The notes under the pieces were generated by a model that saw only the letters and a list, made by a program, of their open reading frames with translations, was not told where the DNA came from and did no database searches. Source: Modestobacter sp. DSM 44400 (GTDB lineage Bacteria > Actinomycetota > Actinomycetes > Mycobacteriales > Geodermatophilaceae). Taken from it: a stretch of 64,000 nucleotides of DNA. The stretch is from positions 62,001 through 126,000 of the forward strand of contig NZ_FNOZ01000006.1 of NCBI RefSeq assembly GCF_900107175.1, read 5' to 3'. Made by a program: the position numbers and the translations under genes. This document shows positions 8,707 through 17,309 of the stretch, piece by piece (position 1 is the first letter of the stretch; the number at the start of each line of letters is the position of its first letter).

Positions 8707-9088
8707 CCGTCCGGCGTCCGGGCTCGCCCAGCACCCGGCCGACCGCGAACGCTGCGGCGACGACCCCGAGCAGCAGGAACGCCAGGTTCACCGCCTGGGT
8801 GGCCCCGTCGCCGCCGGTGATCAGCAGGTCGCCCTCGGGACGGCGCATCGCTCCCGCCACGGCCACGACCAGCCACACCACCGCCGGCAGGACGGCGACC
8901 GCGCGGGAGCCGGACAGCCACCGGGCCGCAGCCACCAGCAGCAGATTGCCCGCGATGGCGCCGACCACCGAGAGCGGTACGGCCACCCCGCCGACCCGCA
9001 GCGGCAGCCACATCACCTCGACCACGGCCAGCCAGGCCGACACCAGGACGACGACCAGCGACCACCCCAGCAGTCCCAGCACCCTCAT
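8663..9088 (-). CDS. Small four-helix membrane protein next to mshB
   Basis: A 141-residue integral membrane protein with four hydrophobic segments (about residues 5-25, 32-55, 62-82 and 98-118) and an Arg/Gly-rich cytoplasmic tail. It follows mshB with a 4-bp overlap (ATGA), an arrangement I recall from other actinobacteria, where such proteins are annotated as DUF6113-type; that family name is uncertain. Function unknown. Confidence 0.7.
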   Translation of the reverse strand: MRVLGLLGWSLVVVLVSAWLAVVEVMWLPLRVGGVAVPLSVVGAIAGNLLLVAAARWLSGSRAVAVLPAVVWLVVAVAGAMRRPEGDLLITGGDGATQAVNLAFLLLGVVAAAFAVGRVLGEPGRRTVSRAGAGSGNGGAR

Positions 9089-9981
9089 CCGGTCAACCCG
9101 GCGAAGAGGTCGTCCTCCCAGTCGGCCGGGCCCGGGCCGGCCGGGCCCCGCTGCCCGCGGACCAGCCGGTAGTACTCGGTGGCGAGGACCTGTTGGCCCA
9201 GGTTGTTCGATAGCGCAAAGAACGGTCCGTCGACGGTCATCTGCGTCCGGTGCGCCCGCATGGCTGCCTCCTTAGCGCCGGCCTGTCCGGGGCTGTCGAC
9301 CGCGGCGGTCACCAGGTCGTCGGAGACCGCGAACGGCACCTCGTCGATGTCCCCCAGCCCGGCGAAGGGCGAGGCCTCCCCCAGCGCGGCCATCGCCTCG
9401 ATGCCCTGGCGCATCACCGAACGGGGCATGCAGCACCAGTAGACCTTCGCGACGTCCCAGGGAGCGCCGAAGTCGGGACCGAAGCCGGGGTCGGCGGCCA
9501 GCTCGACGGCACGCATCGCCACCCGGTGGGCCTGGATGTGGTCGGGGTGGCCGTACCCGCCGTTGTCGTCGTAGGTGACGACGACCTGCGGGCGGACCTC
9601 CCGGACGACGGCGACCGCGTGCGCCGCCGCGTCGTCGACCTCGGCGTTCCAGAAGGCCCGGGGGTGCCCGTTGGCCGCAGTGCCCATCATCCCGGAGTCC
9701 CGGTACCGACCGGCACCTCCGAGGAACCGCCAGTCGGCGACCCCGAGGGCGGCCATGGCCCCCGCCAGCTCGCTGATCCGGTACCCGCCGAGCTGGTCGG
9801 CATGGTCGGGAGCCAGCTGCGCGAGGTCGGGGACCAGCACCTCGCCCTCCTCACCCAGGGTGCAGGTGAGCAGGGTGACGTGCGCGCCCTCGGCGACGTA
9901 GCGGGCCATGGTGGCCCCGTTGTTGATCGTCTCGTCGTCCGGGTGGGCGTGCACCAACAACAGTCGGCGGGAGGGTGTCAC
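9085..9981 (-). CDS. mshB: Mycothiol deacetylase MshB
   Basis: N-acetyl-1-D-myo-inositol-2-amino-2-deoxy-alpha-D-glucopyranoside deacetylase, the second step-type enzyme of mycothiol synthesis. Zinc-binding motifs are LVHAHPDDE near the N-terminus and [12 protein letters not shown] in the middle. GTG at 9981 gives 298 residues ([17 protein letters not shown]), very close to the roughly 300 residues of mycobacterial MshB. A start at 10077 would add 32 residues that read through a large inverted repeat, so it was rejected. Coupled to the downstream small membrane gene. Confidence 0.93.
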   Translation of the reverse strand: MTPSRRLLLVHAHPDDETINNGATMARYVAEGAHVTLLTCTLGEEGEVLVPDLAQLAPDHADQLGGYRISELAGAMAALGVADWRFLGGAGRYRDSGMMGTAANGHPRAFWNAEVDDAAAHAVAVVREVRPQVVVTYDDNGGYGHPDHIQAHRVAMRAVELAADPGFGPDFGAPWDVAKVYWCCMPRSVMRQGIEAMAALGEASPFAGLGDIDEVPFAVSDDLVTAAVDSPGQAGAKEAAMRAHRTQMTVDGPFFALSNNLGQQVLATEYYRLVRGQRGPAGPGPADWEDDLFAGLTG

Positions 9982-10023
9982 CCGGACAGTCTCCCGCAGC
10001 GGCTCGAGCGGCTCGGCCTGGGC

Positions 10024-10078
10024 ATTGGAAGCTTTACCGGTAGGTAGAGGGCTGCTGCTTACCGGTGAAGCTTCCAAT
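10024..10078. terminator. 19-bp inverted repeat between opp operon and mshB
   Basis: Arms 10024-10042 and 10060-10078 pair over 19 bases with one mismatch (ATTGGAAGCTTTACCGGTA against its complement), loop 17 bases. It ends 6 bases after the dppF-type stop codon and most likely terminates the peptide ABC operon. Confidence 0.7.
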
Positions 10079-10084
10079 ACCGGG

Positions 10085-11149
10085 TCAGAGGACCGACGTG
10101 GTCTCCGCGTAGTGGCAGGCGTTGAGGTGCCCGGTGCCGCGCTCCTCCAGCTTGGGGTCGACGGTCATGCAGACCTCGCGCTCGCCCTCGGTGAGCACGT
10201 TGGCGAACTTCTGGCACCGGGTGCGGAACCGGCAGCCCGAGGGCGGGTTGGCCGGGCTCGGGACGTCGCCGGTGATGATGATCCGCTGGCGGGCCCGCTC
10301 ACGCCGCGGGTCGGGCAGCGGGATCGCTGACAGCAGCGCCTGGGTGTACGGGTGCGCCGGGCGGCTGAACAGCTCGTCGCGCTCGGCGATCTCGATGATC
10401 CGGCCGAGGTACATGACCGCGATCCGGTCGGAGATGTGCCGGACCACCGACAGGTCATGGGCGATGAACAGGTAGGACAGCCCGAGCTCGTTCTTCAGGT
10501 CCTCGAGCAGGTTGATGACACCGGCCTGGATCGAGACGTCGAGAGCCGAGACCGGCTCGTCGAGGACCAGGACCTTCGGCTGCAGCGCCAGCGCCCGGGC
10601 GATGCCGATGCGCTGCCGCTGGCCGCCGGAGAACTCGGCCGGGTAGCGGTTGGTGTGCTCGGGGTTCAGCCCGACGGTCTCCACCAGCTGCCGGACCTTG
10701 GCCCGCAGCTGGGTGTCGTCCTTGGCCAGGCCGTGGATGATCATCGGCTCGGCCACGATGTCGAACACCGGCAGCCGCGGGTTGAGCGAGGCGTAGGGGT
10801 CCTGGAAGACGAGCTGGATGTCCCGGCGCAGGGGGCGCATCTGCTTGCGGGACAGGCCGACGACCTCGCGACCCTGGAAGACCACCGACCCAGCGGTGGC
10901 CGGCTGCAGGTTCAGGATGGCCCGGCCGGTCGTCGACTTCCCGCAACCGGACTCACCGACCAGGCCCAGCACCTCGCCCGGGTAGAGGTCGAGGTCCACG
11001 CCGTCGACCGCCCGGACGGCGCCGACGGTTCGCTTGATCAGACCGCCGCCCTTGATCGGGAAGTGCTTCTCCAGCCCGCGGACGGTGAGGATCGGCTCGC
11101 CCCGCTGGACGGCTCCGCCGCCGGTGCGCTCGGTGGTGGGGGCGCTCAT
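10085..11149 (-). CDS. Oligo/dipeptide ABC transporter ATPase (DppF-type)
   Basis: A 354-residue ATP-binding subunit of a peptide/nickel-type importer. It has Walker [10 protein letters not shown], signature [15 protein letters not shown], Walker [13 protein letters not shown] and the C-terminal Opp/Dpp extension with its cysteine cluster ([12 protein letters not shown]). The ATG at 11149 overlaps the stop of the preceding ATPase gene by 4 bp; a longer frame upstream is only antisense reading of that gene. Last gene of the operon, followed by a strong inverted repeat. Confidence 0.92.
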   Translation of the reverse strand: MSAPTTERTGGGAVQRGEPILTVRGLEKHFPIKGGGLIKRTVGAVRAVDGVDLDLYPGEVLGLVGESGCGKSTTGRAILNLQPATAGSVVFQGREVVGLSRKQMRPLRRDIQLVFQDPYASLNPRLPVFDIVAEPMIIHGLAKDDTQLRAKVRQLVETVGLNPEHTNRYPAEFSGGQRQRIGIARALALQPKVLVLDEPVSALDVSIQAGVINLLEDLKNELGLSYLFIAHDLSVVRHISDRIAVMYLGRIIEIAERDELFSRPAHPYTQALLSAIPLPDPRRERARQRIIITGDVPSPANPPSGCRFRTRCQKFANVLTEGEREVCMTVDPKLEERGTGHLNACHYAETTSVL

Positions 11150-12486
11150 GCCCGGTCTCCGTTCGTGGTGCCCGTCGTGGGGGCGGTGTTCGCGGTGCTG
11201 ACCACGCTGCCGGTGTCCGAGCGGCCCGCGCCGGCCTCGGTCTGGCTGGGCGGGGGCGTACCCGGAGCGGTCGCCTCGCGGGCGCCGTCCCCGGTGGCCA
11301 GGTCGGCCGGCAGAGCCGAGGCGCTCAGCACCGCGTCGTCCGCGGTCTCGTTGAAGATCTCGGCGGCGCGGCCGTGGGCACGGGCGACCTCGTCGGTGCG
11401 GATGCAGGCAGCGTTGTGTGCCGGACCGACCTGGACCAGCGGCGGCTCGTCGGCGTCGCACTCGGCGATGTGCAGCGGGCAGCGCGGCGCGAACGGGCAG
11501 CCGGGTGGCATGTTCACCATGGATGGCGGCGACCCCTGGATCGGGGTGAGCCGTTCGCGGTTGGTGGAGTCCACGCGCGGCAGGGAGCCCAGGAGCCCGA
11601 GCGTGTACGGCATCCGCGGCTCGTAGTAGATGTCCTCGACGCTGCCGAGCTCGACCGGCCGGCCGGCATACATGACCAGCACCCGGTCGGCGATGCCGGC
11701 CACGACGCCCAGGTCGTGGGTGATCAGCACCATCGCCGCGCCGGTCTCCTGCAGCGCGGTCTGCAGCACCTCCATGATCTGAGCCTGCACGGTGACGTCC
11801 AGGGCGGTCGTCGGCTCGTCGGCGATGATCACCTCGGGCTGGTTGGCCATCGCGATCGCAATGACCACGCGCTGCCGCATGCCGCCGGAGAACTCGTGCG
11901 GGTACGAGCGCACCCGGTCCTTGGCGCTGGGGATGCCGACCAGCTCCAGCAGGTCCACCGCGCGCGCCTCGGCGGCCTTGGACGACAGCGACTTGTCGTG
12001 GGAGCGCAGCGTCTCCTCGATCTGGTAGCCGATCTTGTAGACCGGGTCCAGCGAGGTCATCGGGTCCTGGAAGATCATCGACACGCCCTTGCCGCGGACC
12101 CGCGACATGCTGCGGTCGCTCTGTCCCAGCAGCTCCTGGCCGCGGTACTTCACCGAGCCGGTGACGCGCGCGGACTGGGGCAGCAGACCCATCACCGCCA
12201 GCGAGGTCACCGACTTGCCCGAACCCGACTCCCCAACGATGCCGAGCACCTCACCGGAGCGCAGCGCGTAGTCGACACCGCGGACGGCGTGCACCGAGCC
12301 GTCCTCGGTCGGGAACCGGACGTTGAGGTCGCTGACCTGCAGCAGCGGCGCCGCGGGGTCGAAACCGCCGAGGCTGGTCATCCGCGAGCCGGCCTGGCTG
12401 AGGGTGCCGGTGGACGTACCGGTGGACGAGGCGCCGACGGCCGTGGCGCCGGACGTGCCGGGGCCCGTGGTCCCGAGGGTGGACAT
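11146..12486 (-). CDS. Oligo/dipeptide ABC transporter ATPase (DppD-type)
   Basis: A 446-residue ATP-binding subunit that pairs with the DppF-type ATPase. Motifs: Walker [10 protein letters not shown], signature [15 protein letters not shown], Walker [14 protein letters not shown], and the oligopeptide C-terminal cysteine region ([17 protein letters not shown]). It is longer than the usual 320-350 residues because of a 40-residue Ser/Thr/Gly-rich N-terminus and a low-complexity C-terminal tail of about 80 residues; both look disordered. Confidence 0.92.
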   Translation of the reverse strand: MSTLGTTGPGTSGATAVGASSTGTSTGTLSQAGSRMTSLGGFDPAAPLLQVSDLNVRFPTEDGSVHAVRGVDYALRSGEVLGIVGESGSGKSVTSLAVMGLLPQSARVTGSVKYRGQELLGQSDRSMSRVRGKGVSMIFQDPMTSLDPVYKIGYQIEETLRSHDKSLSSKAAEARAVDLLELVGIPSAKDRVRSYPHEFSGGMRQRVVIAIAMANQPEVIIADEPTTALDVTVQAQIMEVLQTALQETGAAMVLITHDLGVVAGIADRVLVMYAGRPVELGSVEDIYYEPRMPYTLGLLGSLPRVDSTNRERLTPIQGSPPSMVNMPPGCPFAPRCPLHIAECDADEPPLVQVGPAHNAACIRTDEVARAHGRAAEIFNETADDAVLSASALPADLATGDGAREATAPGTPPPSQTEAGAGRSDTGSVVSTANTAPTTGTTNGDRA

Positions 12487-12508
12487 GGAACTCCTGTTCA
12501 GGGGTCTG

Positions 12509-13477
12509 TCAGGCCCGCACGCGGCGGTTGCTCGGGTCGAAGGCGTCGCGGATGCCGTCGCCGATGAGGTTGATCGCCAGCACGATGATGATGAGGGCGA
12601 GGCCCGGGAAGTAGAAGAGCCAGGGCCGGGTGCTCGCTGCCTGCACCCCGTCGGAGACCAGGCGGCCCAGCGACGTCTGGTTGGCGCCGTTGACCCCGAA
12701 GCCCAGGTAGGTCAGCGCCGCCTCGAGGGTGATGGCGGTGGCTGCAGCGAGCGTCGTCCAGACGATCAGCGAGCCCAACGTGTTGGGGATCAGGTGCTTG
12801 AAGATGATCCGGCTGTTGGAGGCGCCCATCGCGTGCGCAGCCTCGACGTACTCCTTCTCCCGCAGCGAGAGGAACTGGCTGCGCACGATGCGGGCCAGAT
12901 CCAACCAGCCGAACAGGCCGAGGATGACGCCGACGCCCAGCGGGGTGCGCGAGCCGGGGAAGTTGCTGGCCACGACGATCAGCACGACAAGCAGCGGGAC
13001 GGTGAGGATCAGGTCGACGAAGCGCATCAGCAGGCTGTCGACCCACCTCCCGAAGTAACCGGCCAGCGCGCCGACCAGCAGGCCCAGCGGGAAGGCGATG
13101 GCGACGAAGAGCAGCACGATGAACAGCGAACGCTGCACGCCGGTCATGATCCCGGCCATTACGTCCCGCCCGATGGCGTCACTGCCCAGCAGGTAGCCCG
13201 CCGTCCCCGGTGGAACCGACTGCGCGTTCGAGTTCTGAGTGGCGTAGTCCACCCCCTGGACGAGTGGGCCGAGGAAGCCGAAGGCCAGCAGCAGCACGAA
13301 GATGACCAGGCCGGTCATCCCGACCTTGTCGTGGAAGAAGCGACGGACGATCTGCTGTCGCTGGCTGCGCGCCTTGACGGTGAACTCGCGCTCGACCCCG
13401 CCGCCGTTCTGCGGGGTGCCCGGGACGGCGGGCAGGAGGCCGCCGACGGTCTCAGTGGTGGCCTCGGTGGTGGCCAT
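12509..13477 (-). CDS. Peptide ABC transporter permease (DppC-type)
   Basis: A 322-residue inner-membrane permease. An extended cytoplasmic N-terminus (about 55 residues) is followed by a first membrane helix (GLVIFVLLLAFGFL) and the BPD_transp_1 core with the EAA loop (EKEYVEAAHAMGASNSRIIF). Overall layout matches the DppC/OppC family with its N-terminal OppC domain. It lies 27 bp after dppB and 22 bp before the ATPase gene; a GGAGG-type site precedes the ATG. Confidence 0.92.
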   Translation of the reverse strand: MATTEATTETVGGLLPAVPGTPQNGGGVEREFTVKARSQRQQIVRRFFHDKVGMTGLVIFVLLLAFGFLGPLVQGVDYATQNSNAQSVPPGTAGYLLGSDAIGRDVMAGIMTGVQRSLFIVLLFVAIAFPLGLLVGALAGYFGRWVDSLLMRFVDLILTVPLLVVLIVVASNFPGSRTPLGVGVILGLFGWLDLARIVRSQFLSLREKEYVEAAHAMGASNSRIIFKHLIPNTLGSLIVWTTLAAATAITLEAALTYLGFGVNGANQTSLGRLVSDGVQAASTRPWLFYFPGLALIIIVLAINLIGDGIRDAFDPSNRRVRA

Positions 13478-13504
13478 GGAGTGCCTCCTTCTCGCTTCGG
13501 GTGC

Positions 13505-14494
13505 TCAGGCCAGCCGGATCCGCGGGTCGAGCACCGCGTAGAGGATGTCGGCGATCAGGTTGAACACGACGACGAAGACTGCACTGACCAGCAACCAGCC
13601 GAGCACCACGTTGATGTCGTTCTGGCCGATGCCGCTCTTGAGCAGATACTCGCCCATCCCGTGCCAGACGAAGACCGTTTCGGTGATGACCGCACCGCCG
13701 AAGAGGGTGCCGATGCCCAGCGCGACGACGGTGGTGAGCGGGATCAGGGCGTTGCGCAGGCCGTGCTTCACGACCGTGCGCCGGTAGGTGAGGCCCTTCG
13801 CGCGGGCCAGGCGCATGTAGTCCGAGCCGAGCACGTCGAGCATCGCGGCGCGCTGGAAGCGGCTCCAGGCGGCGAAGGACAGCATCGCCAGGCTGACGGT
13901 GGGCAGGATCAGGTGCCCCAGCCGGTCCGACCACAGCTCCCATCCGCTGGCGTACAGCGAGAGGCCGGGGGTCTCTTCCCCGATCGTGTAAAGGACCTGG
14001 GACCCCAGAAGGTCGTTGATCCCGCCGGCCACGAACTCCTTCAACAGCGCGGCGAACCAGAAGGTGGGCAGCGCGATGAGGAGGTAGACGAGGAAGGTGA
14101 ACGCGTAGTCCGAGGGCCGGTACTGCCGGACCGCGCCGATGACGCCGACCACGATCGCCAGCAGTACGGCGAGAATGACCGCGGCGATGATCATGCGCCC
14201 GGTCACCATGATCCGGGTGCCCAGCTGCTGGGAGACCGAGCTGCCGTTGATGGTCTTGCCGAAGTCGCCGGTCAGGGCGCCGGAGAGCCAGTGCCAGTAC
14301 CGGACGAAGAAGTTGTCGTTGAGCCCCAGCTGCTCGCGCAGGTTGTCGAAGAACGACTGCGGCGGCCGGGGGTTTCTCGTGTAGTACTTCGACAGCGGGT
14401 CGAAGCTGGCCGCGGCGAGCGCGAAGACCAGGAACGAGCTCACCAGTAGCACGAGGACGGACGCCAGGATCCGCCGGATCGTGAAGAAGAACAT
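13505..14494 (-). CDS. Peptide ABC transporter permease (DppB-type)
   Basis: A 329-residue permease with the N-terminal DppB helix (FTIRRILASVLVLLVSSFLVF) and a core with the EAA loop YMRLARAKGLTYRRTVVKHGLRNA. The periplasmic insert between helices 1 and 2 is the usual DppB/OppB feature. The gene begins 346 bp after the binding-protein gene, across a stretch with two hairpins, so it may be transcribed at a lower level by read-through. Confidence 0.92.
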   Translation of the reverse strand: MFFFTIRRILASVLVLLVSSFLVFALAAASFDPLSKYYTRNPRPPQSFFDNLREQLGLNDNFFVRYWHWLSGALTGDFGKTINGSSVSQQLGTRIMVTGRMIIAAVILAVLLAIVVGVIGAVRQYRPSDYAFTFLVYLLIALPTFWFAALLKEFVAGGINDLLGSQVLYTIGEETPGLSLYASGWELWSDRLGHLILPTVSLAMLSFAAWSRFQRAAMLDVLGSDYMRLARAKGLTYRRTVVKHGLRNALIPLTTVVALGIGTLFGGAVITETVFVWHGMGEYLLKSGIGQNDINVVLGWLLVSAVFVVVFNLIADILYAVLDPRIRLA

Positions 14495-14673
14495 GCCGTG
14501 ACCTTACGCCGAGAGCGGAAGTCGTCCGGTCGGAACGACCAGTTCAGCGGGCTCTTCGCGAGCGCCGGCCAGGTCCTGCCCGGAGCTGCTGGGGATCCCG
14601 CGCATCGTCGCAGCGGAAGGTCACGGCGAGGTCACCGGGCCGACACAGCAGCGTCACAAGGAGTCCGGACACA

Positions 14674-14708
14674 CCGCGGCCCCCGGGAGGACGTCCCAGG
14701 GGCTGCGG
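14674..14708. terminator. Imperfect 15-bp hairpin between binding protein and permease genes
   Basis: Arms 14674-14688 and 14694-14708 pair with two mismatches or wobble pairs around a 5-base loop. It is the second of two hairpins downstream of the binding-protein gene on the minus strand. Confidence 0.45.
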
Positions 14709-14720
14709 CGCACCCGGTGG

Positions 14721-14747
14721 CCGGCGCCGCCGCAATGGCGGCGCCGG
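14721..14747. terminator. Perfect 11-bp hairpin downstream of peptide-binding protein gene
   Basis: Arms CCGGCGCCGCC (14721-14731) and its exact complement (14737-14747) with loop GCAAT. On the minus strand it is 94 bases after the binding-protein stop codon. Partial termination here would give more binding protein than permease, a common need in ABC importers. Confidence 0.55.
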
Positions 14748-14750
14748 GCC

Positions 14751-14822
14751 GGGGTGGTGCGGTGGTGCGGTGGTGCTCAGTTCGGTGGTGCCCAGTTCAG
14801 CGGTGCTCGGTGGTGCTGGTTT
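14751..14822. repeat. Degenerate GGTGGTGC tandem repeat
   Basis: About 72 bases made of GGTGGTGC-like units, some extended by CAGTTC. It lies just downstream of the binding-protein stop and encodes nothing recognisable. The rest of 14495-14840 holds only the two hairpins and the dppB leader. Confidence 0.55.
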
Positions 14823-14840
14823 CCGCGAGGGATTCGCAGG

Positions 14841-16577
14841 TCACTGCTTGACCGACCACTCCTCCGAGTTCCAGAGCGGACCGGCACTCGAGGCGTTGTC
14901 CTCGACACCGTTGATGGTTGCCTGCCACGCCAGGAAGTCCGGCTTCTGGTAAAGCGGGATGGTGGCCAGCTGCTCCCAGAGCAGGGCGTCGATCTTGTTG
15001 CCCAGGGTGGCCTGCTTGTCGGAGTCCGGCTCGGCCGACAGCTCCGTGAACAGCTGGTCGATCTCCGGAGTCCCGACGCGGGAGTAGTTCTGCTGGATGC
15101 TGTCACCCGTCGGCTGGGCGTAGATCGACGCCGACGAGGAGACGAACGGCGAACCGACCCAGGCGAACAGCGCGATCTGGAAGCCGCCGGCCTCGAGGGA
15201 GGTTGGCTTGTCCGCGCCGGCGAAGATGTCCGGGTTGGCGTTGAAGGTGGCGCCGATGCCGGCCTCCTTCAGCTGCGGGATCATGACCTCGATCGTGGTC
15301 TGACGCAGCGGGTTGTTGGCCGTCGTGTTGATCTGGAACGTGAGCGGCTTGCCGCCCTTGGTGTAGATCCCGTCCGGCCCGAGGGTGAAGCCGTCGGACT
15401 CGAGCAGGGCCTTGGCCCCCGCGACGTCCCGCTTCTTGTACTTGTCCGGTGCGGTGTCCTGGTACTGCGGCTGGTTGCTCAGGAAGATGCGGTTGTTCAG
15501 CACCGAGGCGTCGGAGGAGAACTGCCCGACGGTCTGGTCGACGATCTTCTGCCGGTCCAGGGCCATGCCGAACGCCTGGCGCACCTTCGGGTCACTGAGG
15601 AACGGGTCGGTGGTGTTGAAGTCCAGGTGCTCGAACGAGAGCCCGAAGTTGACGTCGTTGTTGACGTTGGGCTCGAGGTTCTTGATCTGGTCGACCAGGT
15701 CCAGCTGCGGCTGCGGGTAGATGACGCCGAGCTCGCCGGACTGGATGCCCTGCACGGCCGTCGTCGGGTCGTTGCCGATGTTCTGGATCACCAGCTGGGC
15801 GAGCTTCGGCTTGTCGCCCCACCACTTCGGGTTGGGGGTCAGGACGACGATCTGGCTGCCGGCGTCGATGTTCTCCTTCGTGACCTGCCAGGGGCCACCG
15901 GAGATGTCGCCGACGATGCCGTCACCGATGGCCCAGCCCGCGGTGAGCTCGTCGCAGACCGCGACCGGGTCGTCCTTGTCCATCAGGTGCGCGGGCAGCA
16001 GGTTCCCGAAGAGGGCCTTCCAGTCCGCGTAGGGGGTCTCGTAGGTGACGGTGACGGTCTTGTCGTCGGCGCCGGCCTCGACGGAGGCGATGTTCTCGTA
16101 CCCGGTCGTGGACAGGTTCGAGGCGCAGCCGCCGTCGGCCGGGTCACCGCTGCGGTTGGCCCGCCAGGTGAACTCGAAGTCGGCGGCGGTGATGGGGGTG
16201 CCGTCGCTCCAGACCGCGTCGGGGTTGAGCGTGTAGGTGTTGACCTGGGTGCCGCCGCTGTCGTCGAGCGTGGGCTCCTCGGCCAGCAGGTTCTTGTCCC
16301 ACTCGACGCTGAAGTCGGGCTTGACGTTGAAGGCCGAGGGCAGGACCCGGATCAGGATGTTGGCCACCGAGGTCGCATTGCCGGCGGCGATGTTCGGGTA
16401 GAGGTTCTCCGGGAAGTCGGTCGACTCGCCGAAGACGACTCGACCGGTGCCGGCACTGGAGGACTTGTCGCTGCTGCTGCTGCCTCCGCTGTCACTGCCG
16501 CCTCCGCACGCCGTCAGCGCCATCGCGCCGGCGATGCCGGTGGCGACGAGCAGGGAGCTGCGCTTGCTCAACTTCAC
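14841..16577 (-). CDS. Peptide/nickel-type ABC transporter substrate-binding lipoprotein
   Basis: A 578-residue family 5 solute-binding protein. A lipoprotein signal peptide ends in MALTAC followed by a Gly/Ser linker, so the mature protein is anchored to the outer face of the membrane. Family landmarks are FPENLYPNIAAGNA near the N-terminus and the segment NPKWWGDKP. The start is GTG at 16577, preceded by GAGGAGG at a good distance; the longer open frame upstream to 16799 is promoter DNA. Leads the operon with dppB, C, D and F. The ligand (peptide or other) cannot be read from sequence. Confidence 0.92.
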   Translation of the reverse strand: MKLSKRSSLLVATGIAGAMALTACGGGSDSGGSSSSDKSSSAGTGRVVFGESTDFPENLYPNIAAGNATSVANILIRVLPSAFNVKPDFSVEWDKNLLAEEPTLDDSGGTQVNTYTLNPDAVWSDGTPITAADFEFTWRANRSGDPADGGCASNLSTTGYENIASVEAGADDKTVTVTYETPYADWKALFGNLLPAHLMDKDDPVAVCDELTAGWAIGDGIVGDISGGPWQVTKENIDAGSQIVVLTPNPKWWGDKPKLAQLVIQNIGNDPTTAVQGIQSGELGVIYPQPQLDLVDQIKNLEPNVNNDVNFGLSFEHLDFNTTDPFLSDPKVRQAFGMALDRQKIVDQTVGQFSSDASVLNNRIFLSNQPQYQDTAPDKYKKRDVAGAKALLESDGFTLGPDGIYTKGGKPLTFQINTTANNPLRQTTIEVMIPQLKEAGIGATFNANPDIFAGADKPTSLEAGGFQIALFAWVGSPFVSSSASIYAQPTGDSIQQNYSRVGTPEIDQLFTELSAEPDSDKQATLGNKIDALLWEQLATIPLYQKPDFLAWQATINGVEDNASSAGPLWNSEEWSVKQ

Positions 16578-16920
16578 GTTCGATTGCCTCCTCGACCCGC
16601 CTGCGCGGGAGCCCGGGATCACCGGACGGGACTGGGGACCTGCGGGGCGCCACCTGGCGGACAGCTGAACACGAGCCTGTCTGTCAGTACGGTGACGGGT
16701 GGACCCTAGGCAGAGGGTGAGAAGGCAGTCCACGACCGTCACCATTTTGTGACCTGTGCTCACGACCGGCGCGCGTCGGCCGGAAGCTCTGCGGGACACG
16801 CCTCACCCGGCCGCAGGTCTTCCTGTTCAGGGTCGTCGGCCGCGGAGGAGTTGACCACCGCCCCGAGGGCCGCCGGGTCCCTTCACGACGGCCGTCGAGC
16901 CAGCCCCGGAGCGGTTCGGT

Positions 16921-16945
16921 GTGTGAACGCCGTCACGCCGGGTAC
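16921..16945 (+). promoter_or_regulatory. Sigma-B/F-type promoter of csbD
   Basis: GTGT-N15-GGGTAC, matching the actinobacterial general-stress promoter pattern (GNNT, 14-16 bases, GGGTAY). The -10 ends 36 bases before the CsbD ATG. Two more sites with the same GTGT-N15-GGGTA layout occur near 28.8-29.0 kb. The rest of 16578-16920 holds the divergent promoter of the binding-protein gene but no recognisable gene. Confidence 0.65.
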
Positions 16946-16981
16946 CGGCGACTTGACCCGATCCGAGACTGAGGAGCACCC

Positions 16982-17152
16982 ATGAGCGCCATGGACAGGA
17001 TGAAGAACAAGGCCCAGGAGCTGTCCGGTCAGGGCAAGGAAGCCACCGGCAAGGCGACGGACAACCCGGACCTGGAGGCCGAGGGCCACAAGGACCAGGC
17101 CAGCGGCAACGCGAAGCAGGCCGGCGAGAAGGTCAAGGACATCTTCAAGTGA
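16982..17152 (+). CDS. CsbD-family stress protein
   Basis: A 56-residue, highly charged protein. The sequence MKNKAQELSGQGKEATGK and the following KATDNPDLEAEGHKDQASG are the CsbD signature. CsbD proteins are small, abundant products of general stress regulons with no known catalytic role. A GAGG site precedes the ATG and a sigma-B-type promoter lies just upstream. Two hairpins follow the stop. Confidence 0.9.
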   Translation: MSAMDRMKNKAQELSGQGKEATGKATDNPDLEAEGHKDQASGNAKQAGEKVKDIFK

Positions 17153-17155
17153 TCC

Positions 17156-17181
17156 CCGGGCCCCGCCTCGGTGGGGCCCGG
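17156..17181. terminator. Terminator after csbD
   Basis: CCGGGCCCC (17156-17164) pairs perfectly with GGGGCCCGG (17173-17181) around an 8-base loop, starting 3 bases after the stop codon. Confidence 0.75.
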
Positions 17182-17218
17182 CTCGCCAGAGCCGCGGCGG
17201 CGGTACGCCGCCGTTCCT

Positions 17219-17256
17219 GAGAGCGCCGTCCCGGGCACGCCGGGGACGGCGCTCTC
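17219..17256. terminator. Second hairpin between csbD and tldD
   Basis: Perfect 14-bp stem (GAGAGCGCCGTCCC at 17219-17232, complement at 17243-17256), 10-base loop. It isolates tldD from csbD transcription. Confidence 0.65.
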
Positions 17257-17309
17257 CCATGTCCGGGCCGTGTTGTCCGGCGCGCCACCGAGGCGCAGGA
17301 TGGCCGTTG

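Noticed and set aside
9982-10077. N-terminal extension of MshB by 32 residues
   Set aside because: It crosses a 19-bp inverted repeat and makes the protein longer than known MshB; GTG 9981 fits better.
16578-16799. Upstream extension of the peptide-binding protein frame
   Set aside because: The lipoprotein signal and GAGGAGG fix the start at 16577; upstream DNA is promoter.
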